Of a DNA stretch of 39,108 nucleotides, positions 14,958 through 24,900 are shown in pieces (position 1 is the first letter of the stretch; every line of letters begins with the position of its first letter). This DNA is from a virus, in IMG/VR virus record IMGVR_UViG_3300032797_000576, positions 1 to 39,108 of that record; one strand, given 5' to 3'. The notes below the pieces were generated by a model. It had not been told where the DNA came from, did not search any database, and saw only the letters and a program-made list of their open reading frames with translations. A program made the position numbers and the translations under genes.

Positions 14958-16165
14958 TGCCTAGGTTCGCGGGCATAGAGTTCGACGGGATCAAGGAGGC
15001 GGCCACGCGCCAGGGATTTCGGCGGCTGCTGGAGACGATGGGGAATATGTGGCTGGAGGGGACGGCCGCCCAGAGGCCCACGAGTGCTCGGCAGGGAGCG
15101 TTCTACACAGAGACGGATGGTGATCGGCGGGTCTGGTGGTGGAGTGGTGACGAAGCGATAGGCGACGACGGCTGGCTGCAGATCCACAGCGAGACGAGCG
15201 GCGGCCCGCCCACGGTGCTACACGAGGAGCTGACCGATCTGCTCGGAGGGGGCGGCGTTCCTGACAAGCACTACCATCTCGACCTCGCGGACTGGACCGC
15301 GCTGACCGACGCGCACGCGCAACTTGCGGCCTTGCAGACGGATGCAGGACCCACGTTCGACCATATCCACGTCACGAACAATGCCGCGGTCGGGAGCTTG
15401 AATGTAGCTACATTCGCCGTGGCGGTGGAGGCGGCATGTGCCCTCAACCAGGACCTCACCACGGACTCCGCTGTCACGTTCAAGGTTGGCAACTTCACGG
15501 GTTGGGGTCCTGCCGGGACCGGCGCGCATATTGGATATGTCGGTGGCAAGGGGGAGCTCGCAGCATATGACTACGTGGGGTCGGCATACCTTGACCTGAA
15601 ATACGACGCCTTGACTCACACCTGGTTCATCGGTAACACCGCCAAGATGGCGCTGGACGTATCCGGCCTCACTGTTGTGGGCGCGGTGAACCTTGGCGAG
15701 TCTGCATCCTTCGAGTTCCCGAACTCGGCGGCCCCGACGGTGGACGCGGAGGGCGAGGCGGCCTGGGAGACGGACCGCGACCTGCTGCTCATGTATGACG
15801 GGACGCGGGCTGTCGCGGTGGGTGCGGGCATCTGGAAAATCTCAGCATCGGTGATGAACCCCACCAGCGGGCTGACCATCCCCCTGATGGAATGTCTGAA
15901 CCCGATCACGATCACGCAGGTGGATTACTTCTGCGTGGCCGGCACGTCGGTGCTCTTCAAGCTGTGGGAGTATTCGTCGGCACTGGCTATGGAGGCGCAG
16001 ATAGACACGGCGGGCTTCTATACGGCGACCACCAGCAGAACATCGGACAGTTCCATAGGCACGAACGCGACCCTCGACGCCGGCGATTATCTCTACCTCA
16101 CAACCAGCACCGTGACGGGCCTGGTGACTTGCCTGCACGTTGATGTCTACTTCTATGTGACATAG
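14957..16165 (+). CDS. Tail appendage or fibre protein
   Basis: 402 residues, ATG 14957 overlapping the previous stop (TGATG). The N-terminal part contains QRPTSARQGAFYTETDGDRR then VWWWSG, the same fibre-type pattern as the gene at 12497. A His-rich linker (DKHYHLDLADWTALTDAHAQ) and an NNAAVGSLNVATFAVAVEAA segment follow. The C-terminal third is Ser/Thr-rich and beta. Probably a host-contact appendage. The next gene begins 2 bases after the stop. Confidence 0.6.
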   Translation: MPRFAGIEFDGIKEAATRQGFRRLLETMGNMWLEGTAAQRPTSARQGAFYTETDGDRRVWWWSGDEAIGDDGWLQIHSETSGGPPTVLHEELTDLLGGGGVPDKHYHLDLADWTALTDAHAQLAALQTDAGPTFDHIHVTNNAAVGSLNVATFAVAVEAACALNQDLTTDSAVTFKVGNFTGWGPAGTGAHIGYVGGKGELAAYDYVGSAYLDLKYDALTHTWFIGNTAKMALDVSGLTVVGAVNLGESASFEFPNSAAPTVDAEGEAAWETDRDLLLMYDGTRAVAVGAGIWKISASVMNPTSGLTIPLMECLNPITITQVDYFCVAGTSVLFKLWEYSSALAMEAQIDTAGFYTATTSRTSDSSIGTNATLDAGDYLYLTTSTVTGLVTCLHVDVYFYVT

Positions 16166-16167
16166 CG

Positions 16168-16695
16168 ATGGCAACAGAAACCCTGCTACCAGTAAGCGAC
16201 TCCGCGGTGCAGTGGGCCGACGTTCTCGGCGGGGATGGGGACGGCGTGAACTGGGAGCACGTCTGCGACGCGAACGACGCTACATTTGTGAGCTCGCTGC
16301 CTGCCGGCGCGCCACGGCAGGATATACTGAACCTCGCGGACCCGGTCACCCTGTACCTCGATCAGGTGATTGACTCGGTGCAAGTGCTCTTTCGGGGCAT
16401 GTGGGTGTCAGCCGCTGGCGCATACATAGCACCCGTGATTGTTGAGAACGCAGTGACGACGGTCGGCACCCTACAGGCGATGAGCAACGCGTGGAAAACC
16501 TACTCGCAAACCTGGACGCTCAGGCCGTCGGATGGCGGCCCGTGGACCTATGGTGATATTGTCGCACTGAAGGTCGGCTACAAGGACAACGCACGCCCCG
16601 CCAGCCAGGCCCGGGTCGCGGACATCTGGGTCATTGTGACCTACCATCCCGGGAACCCCGTCATCATTGTGACCATGGGGCCGGTCCCGGCATGA
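16168..16695 (+). CDS. Hypothetical tail/appendage protein
   Basis: 175 residues, ATG 16168, no strong ribosome site, so probably coupled to the preceding gene. Predicted beta-rich, with aromatic strands (YSQTWTLRPSDGGPWTYGDI, VALKVGYKD). It resembles small beta-sandwich proteins that sit at the end of phage fibre operons and may bind sugars or stabilise the fibre. No specific family recognised. Confidence 0.55.
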   Translation: MATETLLPVSDSAVQWADVLGGDGDGVNWEHVCDANDATFVSSLPAGAPRQDILNLADPVTLYLDQVIDSVQVLFRGMWVSAAGAYIAPVIVENAVTTVGTLQAMSNAWKTYSQTWTLRPSDGGPWTYGDIVALKVGYKDNARPASQARVADIWVIVTYHPGNPVIIVTMGPVPA

Positions 16696-16705
16696 GGAGG
16701 ATAGG

Positions 16706-16978
16706 ATGCTACCGATGAACGGGCAGACGGATAAGATGCTGTTGACGGACGAGCAGAGGGGACTGCTGGCGCGGATTGAGGCCGGGGCCGCGGCCCTGGG
16801 TGCGGCCGGCCACAGAATCCTCGACCTGACAGTAGAACTGCGGCGGCGCGACGTGGACGCGGCCAAGGTCAACGCGCCGACGGAGACGGGGGCGGACCTC
16901 GTGCTTCGAGCGCGTGAGCGTTACCAGATACTGCGACAGGCGGCGGTGGACGCGGCGAACGCGCTGCCGGTGATATAG
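16706..16978 (+). CDS. Hypothetical helical protein
   Basis: 90 residues, ATG 16706 behind GAGGAGG. Nearly all helix-forming: LTDEQRGLLARIEAGAAALG, then LDLTVELRRRDVDAAKV and ERYQILRQAAVDAANAL. Coiled-coil-like. No family recognised; the place between fibre and lysis genes gives no firm hint. Confidence 0.6.
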   Translation: MLPMNGQTDKMLLTDEQRGLLARIEAGAAALGAAGHRILDLTVELRRRDVDAAKVNAPTETGADLVLRARERYQILRQAAVDAANALPVI

Positions 16979-16987
16979 GAGATCGTG

Positions 16988-17275
16988 ATGGGAAAGGCAA
17001 GCAGGGGGAAAAGGCGGGAACCGGAGGATCTGATCGCCAAGGCCGACCTGAGCTCGGAGGAAATCGCTGAGCTGGCCCGGAGGGACCTAGAGCACCGCCG
17101 GACCGGCCTGTTGGCCGACGTGGAGGCCGCCGAGAAACGGTGGCGCATGGTGCTCATTGCCCAACCTGTGCCGGTCAACGCGCCGCAACCCGGAGCGCTG
17201 CTGGTAGCGGCACGGCTGGTTCCGGTGGCGTTCGAGCGCGGCGGACGGTCGCAACTCAGCGCGTCAGAGGAGTAG
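16988..17275 (+). CDS. Hypothetical charged protein
   Basis: 95 residues from ATG 16988, 6 bases after AGGAG; GTG 16985 is too close to that site. A basic start (MGKASRGKRREPED) leads into a helical charged segment (SSEEIAELARRDLEHRR, then DVEAAEKRWRMVL), and the end is less charged. Unknown function. Confidence 0.55.
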   Translation: MGKASRGKRREPEDLIAKADLSSEEIAELARRDLEHRRTGLLADVEAAEKRWRMVLIAQPVPVNAPQPGALLVAARLVPVAFERGGRSQLSASEE

Positions 17276-17291
17276 TCGAAGGGAGGGCGGC

Positions 17292-17546
17292 GTGCAAGAG
17301 AAGCTACTTGAGTTCGGCCTTGCAGGGGCGGTCATGGGCCTGGTGATGTACATGGTGGTCAAGCCGCTGGTGAACGCACTACTGGGCCAGCTCATGGTGG
17401 CGAGAGACCAGCTGGAGGGCGCCCGCTTGGACCGGGAGCGGATGTGTGTGGCGCACAACGAGTTCCACCAGCGGAGCATCGGCGCGCTTGACTCGCTGAA
17501 AGTGTCTATGGAGGCTCTTGTCCAGAGGATCAATGACGGCAGGTGA
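17292..17546 (+). CDS. Small membrane protein, holin or lysis accessory candidate
   Basis: 84 residues, GTG 17292 behind GGGAGG. One N-terminal membrane segment (about 8-31, FGLAGAVMGLVMYMVVKPLVNALL) is followed by a charged helix with coiled-coil spacing (QLMVARDQLEGARLDRERM to LDSLKVSMEALVQRIND). The layout of one membrane span plus coiled coil, directly before the endolysin, fits a pinholin-like or spanin-like lysis protein. The competing holin candidate is at 18905. Confidence 0.55.
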   Translation: MQEKLLEFGLAGAVMGLVMYMVVKPLVNALLGQLMVARDQLEGARLDRERMCVAHNEFHQRSIGALDSLKVSMEALVQRINDGR

Positions 17547-17549
17547 GGC

Positions 17550-18044
17550 ATGACGCTGAGAGACCGAGAGATCAAGCGCCTGTTCGGGAAGTTCACCTTC
17601 CAGGAGAACCCGAAGGTGAGGGGAGCGATCATCCCCGACCCGGAGTGGGAGCGGGCCAACCTGGCGGTGGTCTGCAACCTCTGGGGTCTAGTGACGCCAG
17701 CGGGGAAGAAGGTCCGCGAGATTCGGTGTCATCGGCTGATTGCGCGCCAACTCACGGCGGTGTTCGACGCCTTACAGGCGCAGGGTTTGCTCTCGGTGGT
17801 AAAAACGTATGACGGGTGCTACGTGCCCAGACACAAGCTCCACAACCCGGCGAAGGGACTCAGCCCGCACGCCTGGGGGGTTGCGGTGGACCTGAACGCG
17901 GCTGAGTATCCCTATGGCAGCACCCGGCTGCAGGATTCCCGCCTGGTGGCGGCGTTTGAGGCGGAGGGATTCGAGTGGGGCGGCCGGTGGCGGAGCCCCG
18001 ACCCGATGCACTTTGAGGCGGTGGAGGTGAGGTCGCAATGCTGA
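17550..18044 (+). CDS. M15 family peptidase, probable endolysin
   Basis: 164 residues, ATG 17550. Cuts peptide bridges in peptidoglycan (VanY/D-Ala-D-Ala carboxypeptidase or L-Ala-D-Glu endopeptidase type). The zinc site of the M15 family is complete: SPHAWGVAVDLN supplies H107 and D114, and DPMHFE supplies H154, with D151 in the place of the catalytic acid. No cell-wall binding domain and no signal peptide are seen, so it would need a holin to reach the wall. It is surrounded by membrane and exported proteins, which supports a lysis cassette. Confidence 0.9.
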   Translation: MTLRDREIKRLFGKFTFQENPKVRGAIIPDPEWERANLAVVCNLWGLVTPAGKKVREIRCHRLIARQLTAVFDALQAQGLLSVVKTYDGCYVPRHKLHNPAKGLSPHAWGVAVDLNAAEYPYGSTRLQDSRLVAAFEAEGFEWGGRWRSPDPMHFEAVEVRSQC

Positions 18045-18370
18045 ACAAGGTTCAAGATGGGATAAACGATTTCCTCAGCGAGCTGGCACCCCGCCTCGCG
18101 AAGTTCCTTGGTGCGTGGTCGGGGGCGGCAGAGGCCGTGCGAGGCACGCTGGTGGAGCAGGCGGGTCCGGACCTGCTGCGGATCACGCGGGCGGTGGAAT
18201 CCACGCTGGCTGAGATCGAGGGGCTGATTCCCGCGGTAGGGCGGACGGTCGCAAGCGTCAGTGAGATAGCCAGCGGGATCGCTTCGGGCCAGACAATCGA
18301 CGCGGAGCTCAGGGCCGGCCCCGAGGGCTGGCACATAAGCGCAAGGCTAAGAAAGGGAGACGGGAAATGA
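18038..18370 (+). CDS. Hypothetical amphipathic helical protein
   Basis: 110 residues, overlapping the endolysin end by 7 bases. Mainly amphipathic helices (GINDFLSELAPRLAKFLGAW, ITRAVESTLAEIEGLIPAVG) and no clear membrane span. It is coupled by ATGA to the following exported protein. Unknown function; the lysis-cassette location makes a lysis accessory role possible. Confidence 0.6.
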   Translation: MLNKVQDGINDFLSELAPRLAKFLGAWSGAAEAVRGTLVEQAGPDLLRITRAVESTLAEIEGLIPAVGRTVASVSEIASGIASGQTIDAELRAGPEGWHISARLRKGDGK

Positions 18371-18903
18371 GGAGATGGGTGAGATGGTGGACGGTTGCAG
18401 GTGTGCTGGTGCTGGCGGCGGTGACGGCGGGTCAGGCCGCCGCGGTCGGGATCCCGATCGTGGAGGGCGGAGTAGTAAGGCTCTCGCCCTTCGGCAACGG
18501 ACCCGACGGGAAGAGGGCAGCCCCGGTCTACGCGGGGACGCTGCGGCTGGACGCGCAGCTCTGCCAGGAGCCGGAGAAGATCGCGCCGCTGTTCAAGGAG
18601 CCGCTCCAGTGCTTGGCTGATACGGGGCAGTTCCTTCTCGCGAACGTCGGAGTGGAGGTCCTGGTGTACGACAACCAGTACGGCGGCGGACTGGGCGCGG
18701 CTCCCGGTCTCTCGCTGAATCTGGACCTGCAGGGAGTGCCCGGGAAGATCGGCTTCTGTTGGGCGCCTACCTCGGAATGGGACGCGGGATGGTATGCCGG
18801 TATGACGCTGTTCTCCGTCGGCGAACAGGCGGCTGGGCAGGCGATGCTAGACCCCCTGCCCGCAGACCGCACCGGGATGCCGGTCTTCAACAAGGGCAAG
18901 TGA
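18367..18903 (+). CDS. Exported protein of unknown function
   Basis: 178 residues. A clear Sec signal peptide: basic start (MRRWVRWW), hydrophobic core (VAGVLVLAAVTA) and AxA-like end (GQAAA) with cleavage likely near residue 27. The mature part has four cysteines (LCQEPEKIAP, PLQCLADTGQ and two more), a Gly-rich stretch (YGGGLGAAPGLSLNLDLQG) and looks beta-rich. No family recognised. An exported protein inside the lysis region could act in the periplasm during lysis or alter the cell surface. Confidence 0.65.
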   Translation: MRRWVRWWTVAGVLVLAAVTAGQAAAVGIPIVEGGVVRLSPFGNGPDGKRAAPVYAGTLRLDAQLCQEPEKIAPLFKEPLQCLADTGQFLLANVGVEVLVYDNQYGGGLGAAPGLSLNLDLQGVPGKIGFCWAPTSEWDAGWYAGMTLFSVGEQAAGQAMLDPLPADRTGMPVFNKGK

Positions 18904-18904
18904 C

Positions 18905-19192
18905 ATGGACCTGCAGGCACTGAGTTGGGCGGAACTGGCAACGGTTCCAGGGCTCACGGCGCTGCTGTTGGCGCTGACGTGGGCGGCGAGGACATGGGGG
19001 GGCCTCTCGGGGAGGCGGGCGACCCTGATCTTCACGTTCACCTGCGGGCAGGTCTTCGGGCAGATGGCAATGCTTGTGGTGCGCCGGGCAGCGACATGGC
19101 AGGGCGCGGCCGATGCCCTTCTCTTGGGCATTGGGGCGGGCTTGCTGGCCGTGGGCGCGCACCAGGCCCAGAAGGCGGTGAGAGGAGTATAG
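18905..19192 (+). CDS. Holin candidate (three membrane spans)
   Basis: 95 residues, ATG 18905. Hydrophobic segments at about 15-28, 39-60 and 68-86, separated by short basic loops (AARTWGGLSGRR, VVRRAATW), and a basic tail (HQAQKAVRGV). Size and topology fit a class I holin, and the location just after the endolysin and exported protein supports it. No sequence family identified. Confidence 0.6.
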   Translation: MDLQALSWAELATVPGLTALLLALTWAARTWGGLSGRRATLIFTFTCGQVFGQMAMLVVRRAATWQGAADALLLGIGAGLLAVGAHQAQKAVRGV

Positions 19193-19197
19193 GTCGA

Positions 19198-19680
19198 GTG
19201 ACCGCTACCATCACAACAGAGAGCACCGCCCCCCGGCCGATGCGACCGCAGCCGGTGGTGGTCACTCGCTTCTATGGGGGCACTGCCGCCTACGCGAGGT
19301 TGGGGAGCCTCCTCGAGGAGGCGAAGGAGCGGATGAGGGGGCCCTTCGAGCCGGAGCGCGTGTTGGCTGATGTGGTGGCGCGAGCATGGCCGGTGTGGTT
19401 GGCGTGGGGCGGGGGCGAGGCAGTCGGGTTTGCGATTGCAGAGGAGAGGCTGGAGACGCATGGTCTGCCGTGCTTGTGGCTGAGCTGGCTCTATCGCAGG
19501 CCCGGGTGGCCGCAGGCGGCAGATGCACTGATGGGGATGCTGATGCGGGCGGCGCGGGAGGGCGGACTGGAACGCGTGGCGTTCGAGAGCGACGCGATAG
19601 GGATGGATCGGTTGGCAGACAGGTGGGGATTCGCGCCAGCAAGCACGGTCTATTGCCTAGAACTGGCAAGGGAGGTGTGA
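19198..19680 (+). CDS. GNAT-type acetyltransferase-like protein
   Basis: 160 residues from GTG 19198 behind GAGGAG; the longer upstream frame overlaps the holin candidate and is not credible. The C-terminal 100 residues follow the GNAT order: paired strands around GGGEAVGFAIAEE, a strand LPCLWLSWLYRRPG, a helix ALMGMLMRAAREGGLERVAF and the closing GMDRLADRWGFAPASTVYCL. The acetyl-CoA loop (usually Q/RxxGxG/A) is poor, so enzymatic activity is doubtful. GNAT-like proteins often lie among phage virion genes. This one heads the block of internal proteins. Confidence 0.7.
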   Translation: MTATITTESTAPRPMRPQPVVVTRFYGGTAAYARLGSLLEEAKERMRGPFEPERVLADVVARAWPVWLAWGGGEAVGFAIAEERLETHGLPCLWLSWLYRRPGWPQAADALMGMLMRAAREGGLERVAFESDAIGMDRLADRWGFAPASTVYCLELAREV

Positions 19681-19681
19681 A

Positions 19682-20362
19682 ATGGACAAGCTCTTCGGCG
19701 GCGGCTCGGAACAGAAGCTGAACGTGTATGGCGAACTGCCGGGGAGAGAGACCCTGGGGGGAAGCCTATCAGACACGCTGAGCGGGTGGCTGAAAGCATA
19801 CGGGGCGGGGACCGGCGGCTTGCCGGGCACAGCGGAGGCGCAGAACCTGTGGTCGGCGTGGAAGCCGACGACGGGGCTGGGGAGCGCGCGGCTGCAGGAG
19901 ATGCTGTCGCCGAGTTGGCTGACGGGGACGCCGCCGGGGCTGGCGGATATAGAGAACGTCGAGCGGGCGCAGACTGAGCGCGACATAGCCAACAACGCGC
20001 GCAACATGCTGATGCAGTTCGGGCGGGCCGGGCAGACGCTGAGTTCGCCGATGGTGAACGCGCTGACGCAGGGCGATCTGGAGGCGCGGCAGGCACTCAT
20101 GGAGCGCACGGGGCAGCGGCGTCTGGGGTCCTACGAGGAGAGGTTGGGGATGTTGCCGCAGTTGATACAGATGGCGCAGCAGTACCCAGAGCAGGCGCTG
20201 GCGATGCTGGGGGAGCGGGGCAACGCGCTGCTAAGCGTGATCATGCAGTATCTGCAGAGTGCGAAGGGGGAGCCGTTCGTGACGGAGAGCGCCGACCAGG
20301 GGTGGCTGTCAGGGGCGCTTCCTGCGGCCGCGGGCGCAGCGGCGAAGGGATGGGTGATCTAG
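19682..20362 (+). CDS. Probable internal virion protein
   Basis: 226 residues, ATG 19682 behind GGGAGGTG. A Gly-rich N-terminus (MDKLFGGGSEQ, then AYGAGTGGLPG), a central long helix with many polar residues (ERAQTERDIANNARNMLMQF), and the end GWLSGALPAAAGAAAKGWVI. This style, and its place before a coiled-coil protein and a giant protein, recall the ejected internal proteins of short-tailed phages. No family motif is seen. Confidence 0.55.
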   Translation: MDKLFGGGSEQKLNVYGELPGRETLGGSLSDTLSGWLKAYGAGTGGLPGTAEAQNLWSAWKPTTGLGSARLQEMLSPSWLTGTPPGLADIENVERAQTERDIANNARNMLMQFGRAGQTLSSPMVNALTQGDLEARQALMERTGQRRLGSYEERLGMLPQLIQMAQQYPEQALAMLGERGNALLSVIMQYLQSAKGEPFVTESADQGWLSGALPAAAGAAAKGWVI

Positions 20363-20389
20363 CCAGGCTAGTGAAATAGGAGGATCCCT

Positions 20390-21907
20390 GTGAACATACA
20401 AACGACCAGTCTCGGGCGCACCGGGCCCAGTCCGGTCCAGAACCTGCTGACGCTCGCTCTGCTCTATCCTGAGTGGCGGCGGCAGAGGGAGGAGGCGCGC
20501 CGGCAGCGGCAAGAGGCGGAGCAGGTGCGGGGTCTGCTCGCGGGGATCCGCACCGGAATCGCTGGCACACCGGATGTGCCGACATCGGCGGTGGCGCCTG
20601 CGATGCAGGCGGCGGGCCGAGCGACCAGTTGGCTACCGGGCGGGGCGCTGCCCGGTTTGGCTTTGGGAGCGGCGGCGAAACTCCTGGCGCCGGGGACGGC
20701 GGTGGGCGGGCGGCCCTGGATTCCGGGGTATCAGAGGTACTTGGCGGGCCCGGAGTTCGGGAAGACAGCGGCACTCCTGCCGTTGTATGGGGGACCGGAT
20801 GTGACGGGGCTACGGGAACTGGCACAACCGAAGTATATCCCACCGGTCAGCAAGCAGGAGGCCGCATGGGAAACGCAGGCGGGACTGAGACCCAGGGCGG
20901 GAGAGATCTTGCACGCCGGGCTGACGCGGGAGGGTTGGGAAGTCCAGAAGGGGGAGAGCGCGTTGGACCGGGCTTTCCGCGCCGACCAGGCACAACTCGA
21001 CAGGGATTTCCAAACCGGCACGATCAAGAGCGAGCACGAGTTCCAGGTGAAGAGGGACGAGGCCCAGAGAACCTTCGCCAGCGGTGAGCGACGAGAGGGC
21101 GAGGGATACCAGGAGCATATGCTCCGCGTAAGTTCGACTATTCAGGCACTTGACCAGGACATCGCGACGACGCAGGGAGAACTGACGGCGTGGAAGCAGA
21201 TGCAAGCCGAGTATGGCGGCAGGCCTATGGGAACCCATGCTCACGATATGGCGCAGGAGGCGGCAGACAGGTTGAGCGCGCTGCGAGCGCAGCGGCAGGC
21301 GTATGTGAGCCAGCAGGAGGCGGCGCCGCATAGGGAACTGGTTCCCGCACCGCCAGCAGAGGGCACGAAGTTATGGGAGTTCGGGAAGGAAAAGGAGATC
21401 CGGGGGATGCCGAGCATATCGGTGAGTTACAGCCACGGCGGAGGTGGAGGGGGCGGAGGAGGAGCCGGAGGATATGAACTCTCGCCGCAGGAGAGGCTGA
21501 GGGCAAACACGGCGCAGGGCGTCATTGATCAGTACTTCGGGGCTCCGGGAGTGAAGGGGTTTCTGACGGATACCTGGAGGAGGGTGCCGAAACAGACATA
21601 CGACAGGTTCGGCGGACAGAAGAGACAGGTAGAGGGCGTGAAAGGATCACCCCGGGGCAAGTATGATATCTTCTGCTCAGACTATGCCATGGCGGGGCAG
21701 CAGGAGAGGGAGACGAACCGGGCGGCGGCGGATCGGGCGATCGCTGAGTGGGAGACGGTTACGGGTCAGAGTTCGGGCCTGCGTAGAGGGGGATCGGCGG
21801 GGGGCGGCGGGGCGAAGGCGAGCATCACGGCGGCGGAGGCGCAGGCGCTGAGGTCTCAGGGATTCTCTGACGCGCAGATCAGGGCAAAGTACGTCATATC
21901 GCCCTAG
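20390..21907 (+). CDS. Probable internal/ejection virion protein
   Basis: 505 residues, GTG 20390 behind AGGAGG. An N-terminal charged coiled coil (LYPEWRRQREEARRQRQEAE), an Ala/Gly/Pro-rich segment, a second long charged helix region (residues about 190-310) and a run of nine glycines (near residue 350) before a compact C-terminus ending in ALRSQGFSDAQIRAKYVISP. That last motif is a short helical repeat often seen at the ends of phage internal proteins. Probably carried in the virion and ejected with DNA. Inference from order and composition only. Confidence 0.55.
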   Translation: MNIQTTSLGRTGPSPVQNLLTLALLYPEWRRQREEARRQRQEAEQVRGLLAGIRTGIAGTPDVPTSAVAPAMQAAGRATSWLPGGALPGLALGAAAKLLAPGTAVGGRPWIPGYQRYLAGPEFGKTAALLPLYGGPDVTGLRELAQPKYIPPVSKQEAAWETQAGLRPRAGEILHAGLTREGWEVQKGESALDRAFRADQAQLDRDFQTGTIKSEHEFQVKRDEAQRTFASGERREGEGYQEHMLRVSSTIQALDQDIATTQGELTAWKQMQAEYGGRPMGTHAHDMAQEAADRLSALRAQRQAYVSQQEAAPHRELVPAPPAEGTKLWEFGKEKEIRGMPSISVSYSHGGGGGGGGGAGGYELSPQERLRANTAQGVIDQYFGAPGVKGFLTDTWRRVPKQTYDRFGGQKRQVEGVKGSPRGKYDIFCSDYAMAGQQERETNRAAADRAIAEWETVTGQSSGLRRGGSAGGGGAKASITAAEAQALRSQGFSDAQIRAKYVISP

Positions 21908-21918
21908 GCGATGAAGCA

Positions 21919-24900
21919 ATGGCTAAGACCATTGAGCAGGCGCTGGCGGAACTCCGGGGCGGGGCGTCCATCGAGGACGCGCTGGCGCTTATGCGCGCTA
22001 CGCGGGAGCGGCCGCCGGTCGGTTACCGGCTGGGGCGTGGGCGGGTAGAGGCAGTCAGGGAGATACCCGCAGAGTGGTTTCCGGGGTATCCGGGCCAGGC
22101 ACCCATCTCGGAGCCGGCTATGCCAGCGCCGCCGTTCCAGCCGCTTATGCCGGTGGGGGCAGTGGACCGGCCTCGTCCCCAGAGCAGGCGCCAAGCCGGC
22201 CAAACCTTGCCGACTCCGGTTGAGACATCGGAGCAACGGCTGAGGCGCCTATATCCGTGGTATGAGCAGCAGGTGGGGATACCGTCGCGGGCGGAGAGGG
22301 GGCTTGCGGCGGAGCAGTTCACGCCGGAGCAGGCGGCGCTGCTGAGGCAGTTGCCGCCACTGGGGCCGCGGACGATTCCCGTTGACATCGGCCTGCCGGC
22401 ACCGGTGTCGGTCCCGGAAGAATCCGTACTCGGCAGGGTTGCCCTGTCGCCTTTCGGGCGGTTCCTAGGTTCCGCGAGGGAGGCCGCGCAGAGGGCGTTA
22501 CTCGCGGAGGATGTCGAGTTTCCGCAGGAGCCAGTAGTGGGCGAGGCGTTGGCCGAGAGAGCGGGCCGCTTCGTCGGTGGACCGCTAGGCTTTATGCTGA
22601 TGCCGGGAGTGGGGCCGGCCTGGGAGATGGGGCAGACGCTGACGATGGCGAAGTCCCCGTGGTCGGTCGGGAGGTTGTTTGGCCCGGGAGCGGTCAGGCG
22701 GACGGCGGAGGTGGCGCAGTCGCAGTTGGGCCCGGGCGCGGCCTTCGCCGAGGCGGAGGAGGTGGCGAGGCAGGCGGCGCAGAGAAAGTTGGAGCTGGCG
22801 CGGCTAGTGACCGCGCCGCTGATGGGAGCTGGGGGAGCGGCGGTGTTGGGGGGGGTGATCGGGGCGGGGACGGAGGCGTTGGGCGCAGGGGGCAGACTGC
22901 TGGGCCGCGCGCCGGCGCGGAGGGGGGTGGGGATAGAGCCAATCCGGCCGGAGGCGATCACCGCAGAGCCGCAGAGGGCGGCCATTCCTGAGCACACACC
23001 TGCGCCTGCGCCCAAGCCTCATCCCCAGGCTGTGCGGGTGGGAGTTCTGTCTGTTCCTCGGAGGCTGGGGGAGGCATTCACGGACCTGTCGCAGGGGTGG
23101 ATGACAGACACCTTCCCGGGCCCGGGTGGGACCGAGTGGGCAGAGGTGCGGCTGGACAGTGGAGAGGTGACGCACCGGCGAACGACTGATCTGGTCAAGA
23201 TGCCGGAGCCCCCGCAGATTCCAGCGCCCGCGCCAGCGGTGGTGAGGGAGCCGGCGCGGAGGGGAGTAGCGCGGCGGCCCACGCCACTCGTGCGGCCGGA
23301 GACGGCGGAGGAGGTGGTGGCCCGGGCGGCAGCGGGAGCGCCCGAGTTTGAGGCCTTTGCGCGAGGGGTGGCGCAGGATACCGGTGGGGAACTAGTCCTG
23401 CCGCCTGCTGGGGTTGTGAAGACGGCGGAAAGCCTGCGTGCCAATGCGACGCGGAAGGGGATCTCGCTGCTCGACCCGACTGATCACCGGCGGGCGACGA
23501 TCGTCGTGGCGAATGACGAGGCGCTGTTGCCGCTCGTGGAGAGGATGGGGCAAGAGGGCTGGAGAGTGCGAGACAGTCTGACCTCAGAGCGTGGATTGAA
23601 CGGGACGGGCTACCGAGGGCTTCACGCGACGCGCAGGGCGGCGGACGGGTTGAACGAGGAACTGATACTGACGACGCGAGAACTCTGGGAGCTGAAGAAA
23701 CGGCATGAGGGAGACTACATACAGTATCGGAACCTAGACTTCAATGATCTGGAGAGCGATCCAGGCCTTCGCGATGCGGTGATTGCTCACGAGGAGGGGA
23801 CGCGCGCTGGTTTCGATGGGTATGTATCGAAGATGCCAGCCGATCTGAGGTCGGCGATCTCGAAGGCGTCAAGTCGCACCGAGTCCATAACATCGCCGAT
23901 TGTCACGTCGCCAGCGGGAGGCCTAACCCAGCGGCCGCCTTCTCTGACGAAGGCACCAGTGCTGGAGACCCAGCAGAGGCGGCCCGTTCCGTCGCGCAGA
24001 CGGCCGATAATCTCGGCACCTTCGGAAGCGGCCATCGCACCCTCCCAAGAACAGTATACCACACCGGGGGCGGAAGTCAAACCGGGAACGGCGGGATCTT
24101 CGGTCAGGGTGCGGACAGAGCCGGGGTCGGAGGTGCAGGCGCGCTACCGGGTGGTAGAGGCAGATCAGGTGATCGCGTCGAACCGCACGGACTTTTCCCG
24201 CGACCCGCGCCACCCGGAGGACCTGCAACCTGTGCCACCTCCGCTGAGGAAACGGGATGCGGCGGCCTTACAGGAGCACGTTGACCGGATGGCGCACGCG
24301 CTGGAACCTGACCGGCTGGGCGAGTGGCCGTTGGCCGACAATGGCGCGCCGGTGGTGGACGAACTCGGGAATGTGGTGGCGGGGAACGGGCGGGCGATAG
24401 CGGTGCAACTGGGATACCGGGCTTATCCCAACAGCGCGGCGGCCTACAAGGGGTGGCTCATCGGCAATGCGGAGAGGTTCGGACTGGATGCCGACGCAGT
24501 GCGTGGGATGGATCGCCCTATGCTGGTGCGGCAGGGGAGGTGGGCAGACGCGGAGAGCAAGATACAGTTCGCCCGGGAATCAGACATCCCAGCCACCGCG
24601 ATGCGGCCGGCGGCGGAGGTGGCACAGGCAGACGCCAGACTGATTGGGGATGAGGTGCTGTCTCGCTTCGTACCCAATGACCAGGGCAACGTCAACACGG
24701 CCGCGAATGCCGACTTCCGGCGGGCATTCCTGCAGCGGGTGGTCACAAGCCCGACCGAGCGCAACGCTATGCTGCAGGCGGACGGGACCTTCTCGCAGCA
24801 GGGCATCGAGCGCGTGCGGGCGGCACTGTTTCAGAAGGCGTATGGGAATGCGGACCTGTCGGCGCGCCTGACGGAGGCGACGGACGAGACCGGCCTGGGT

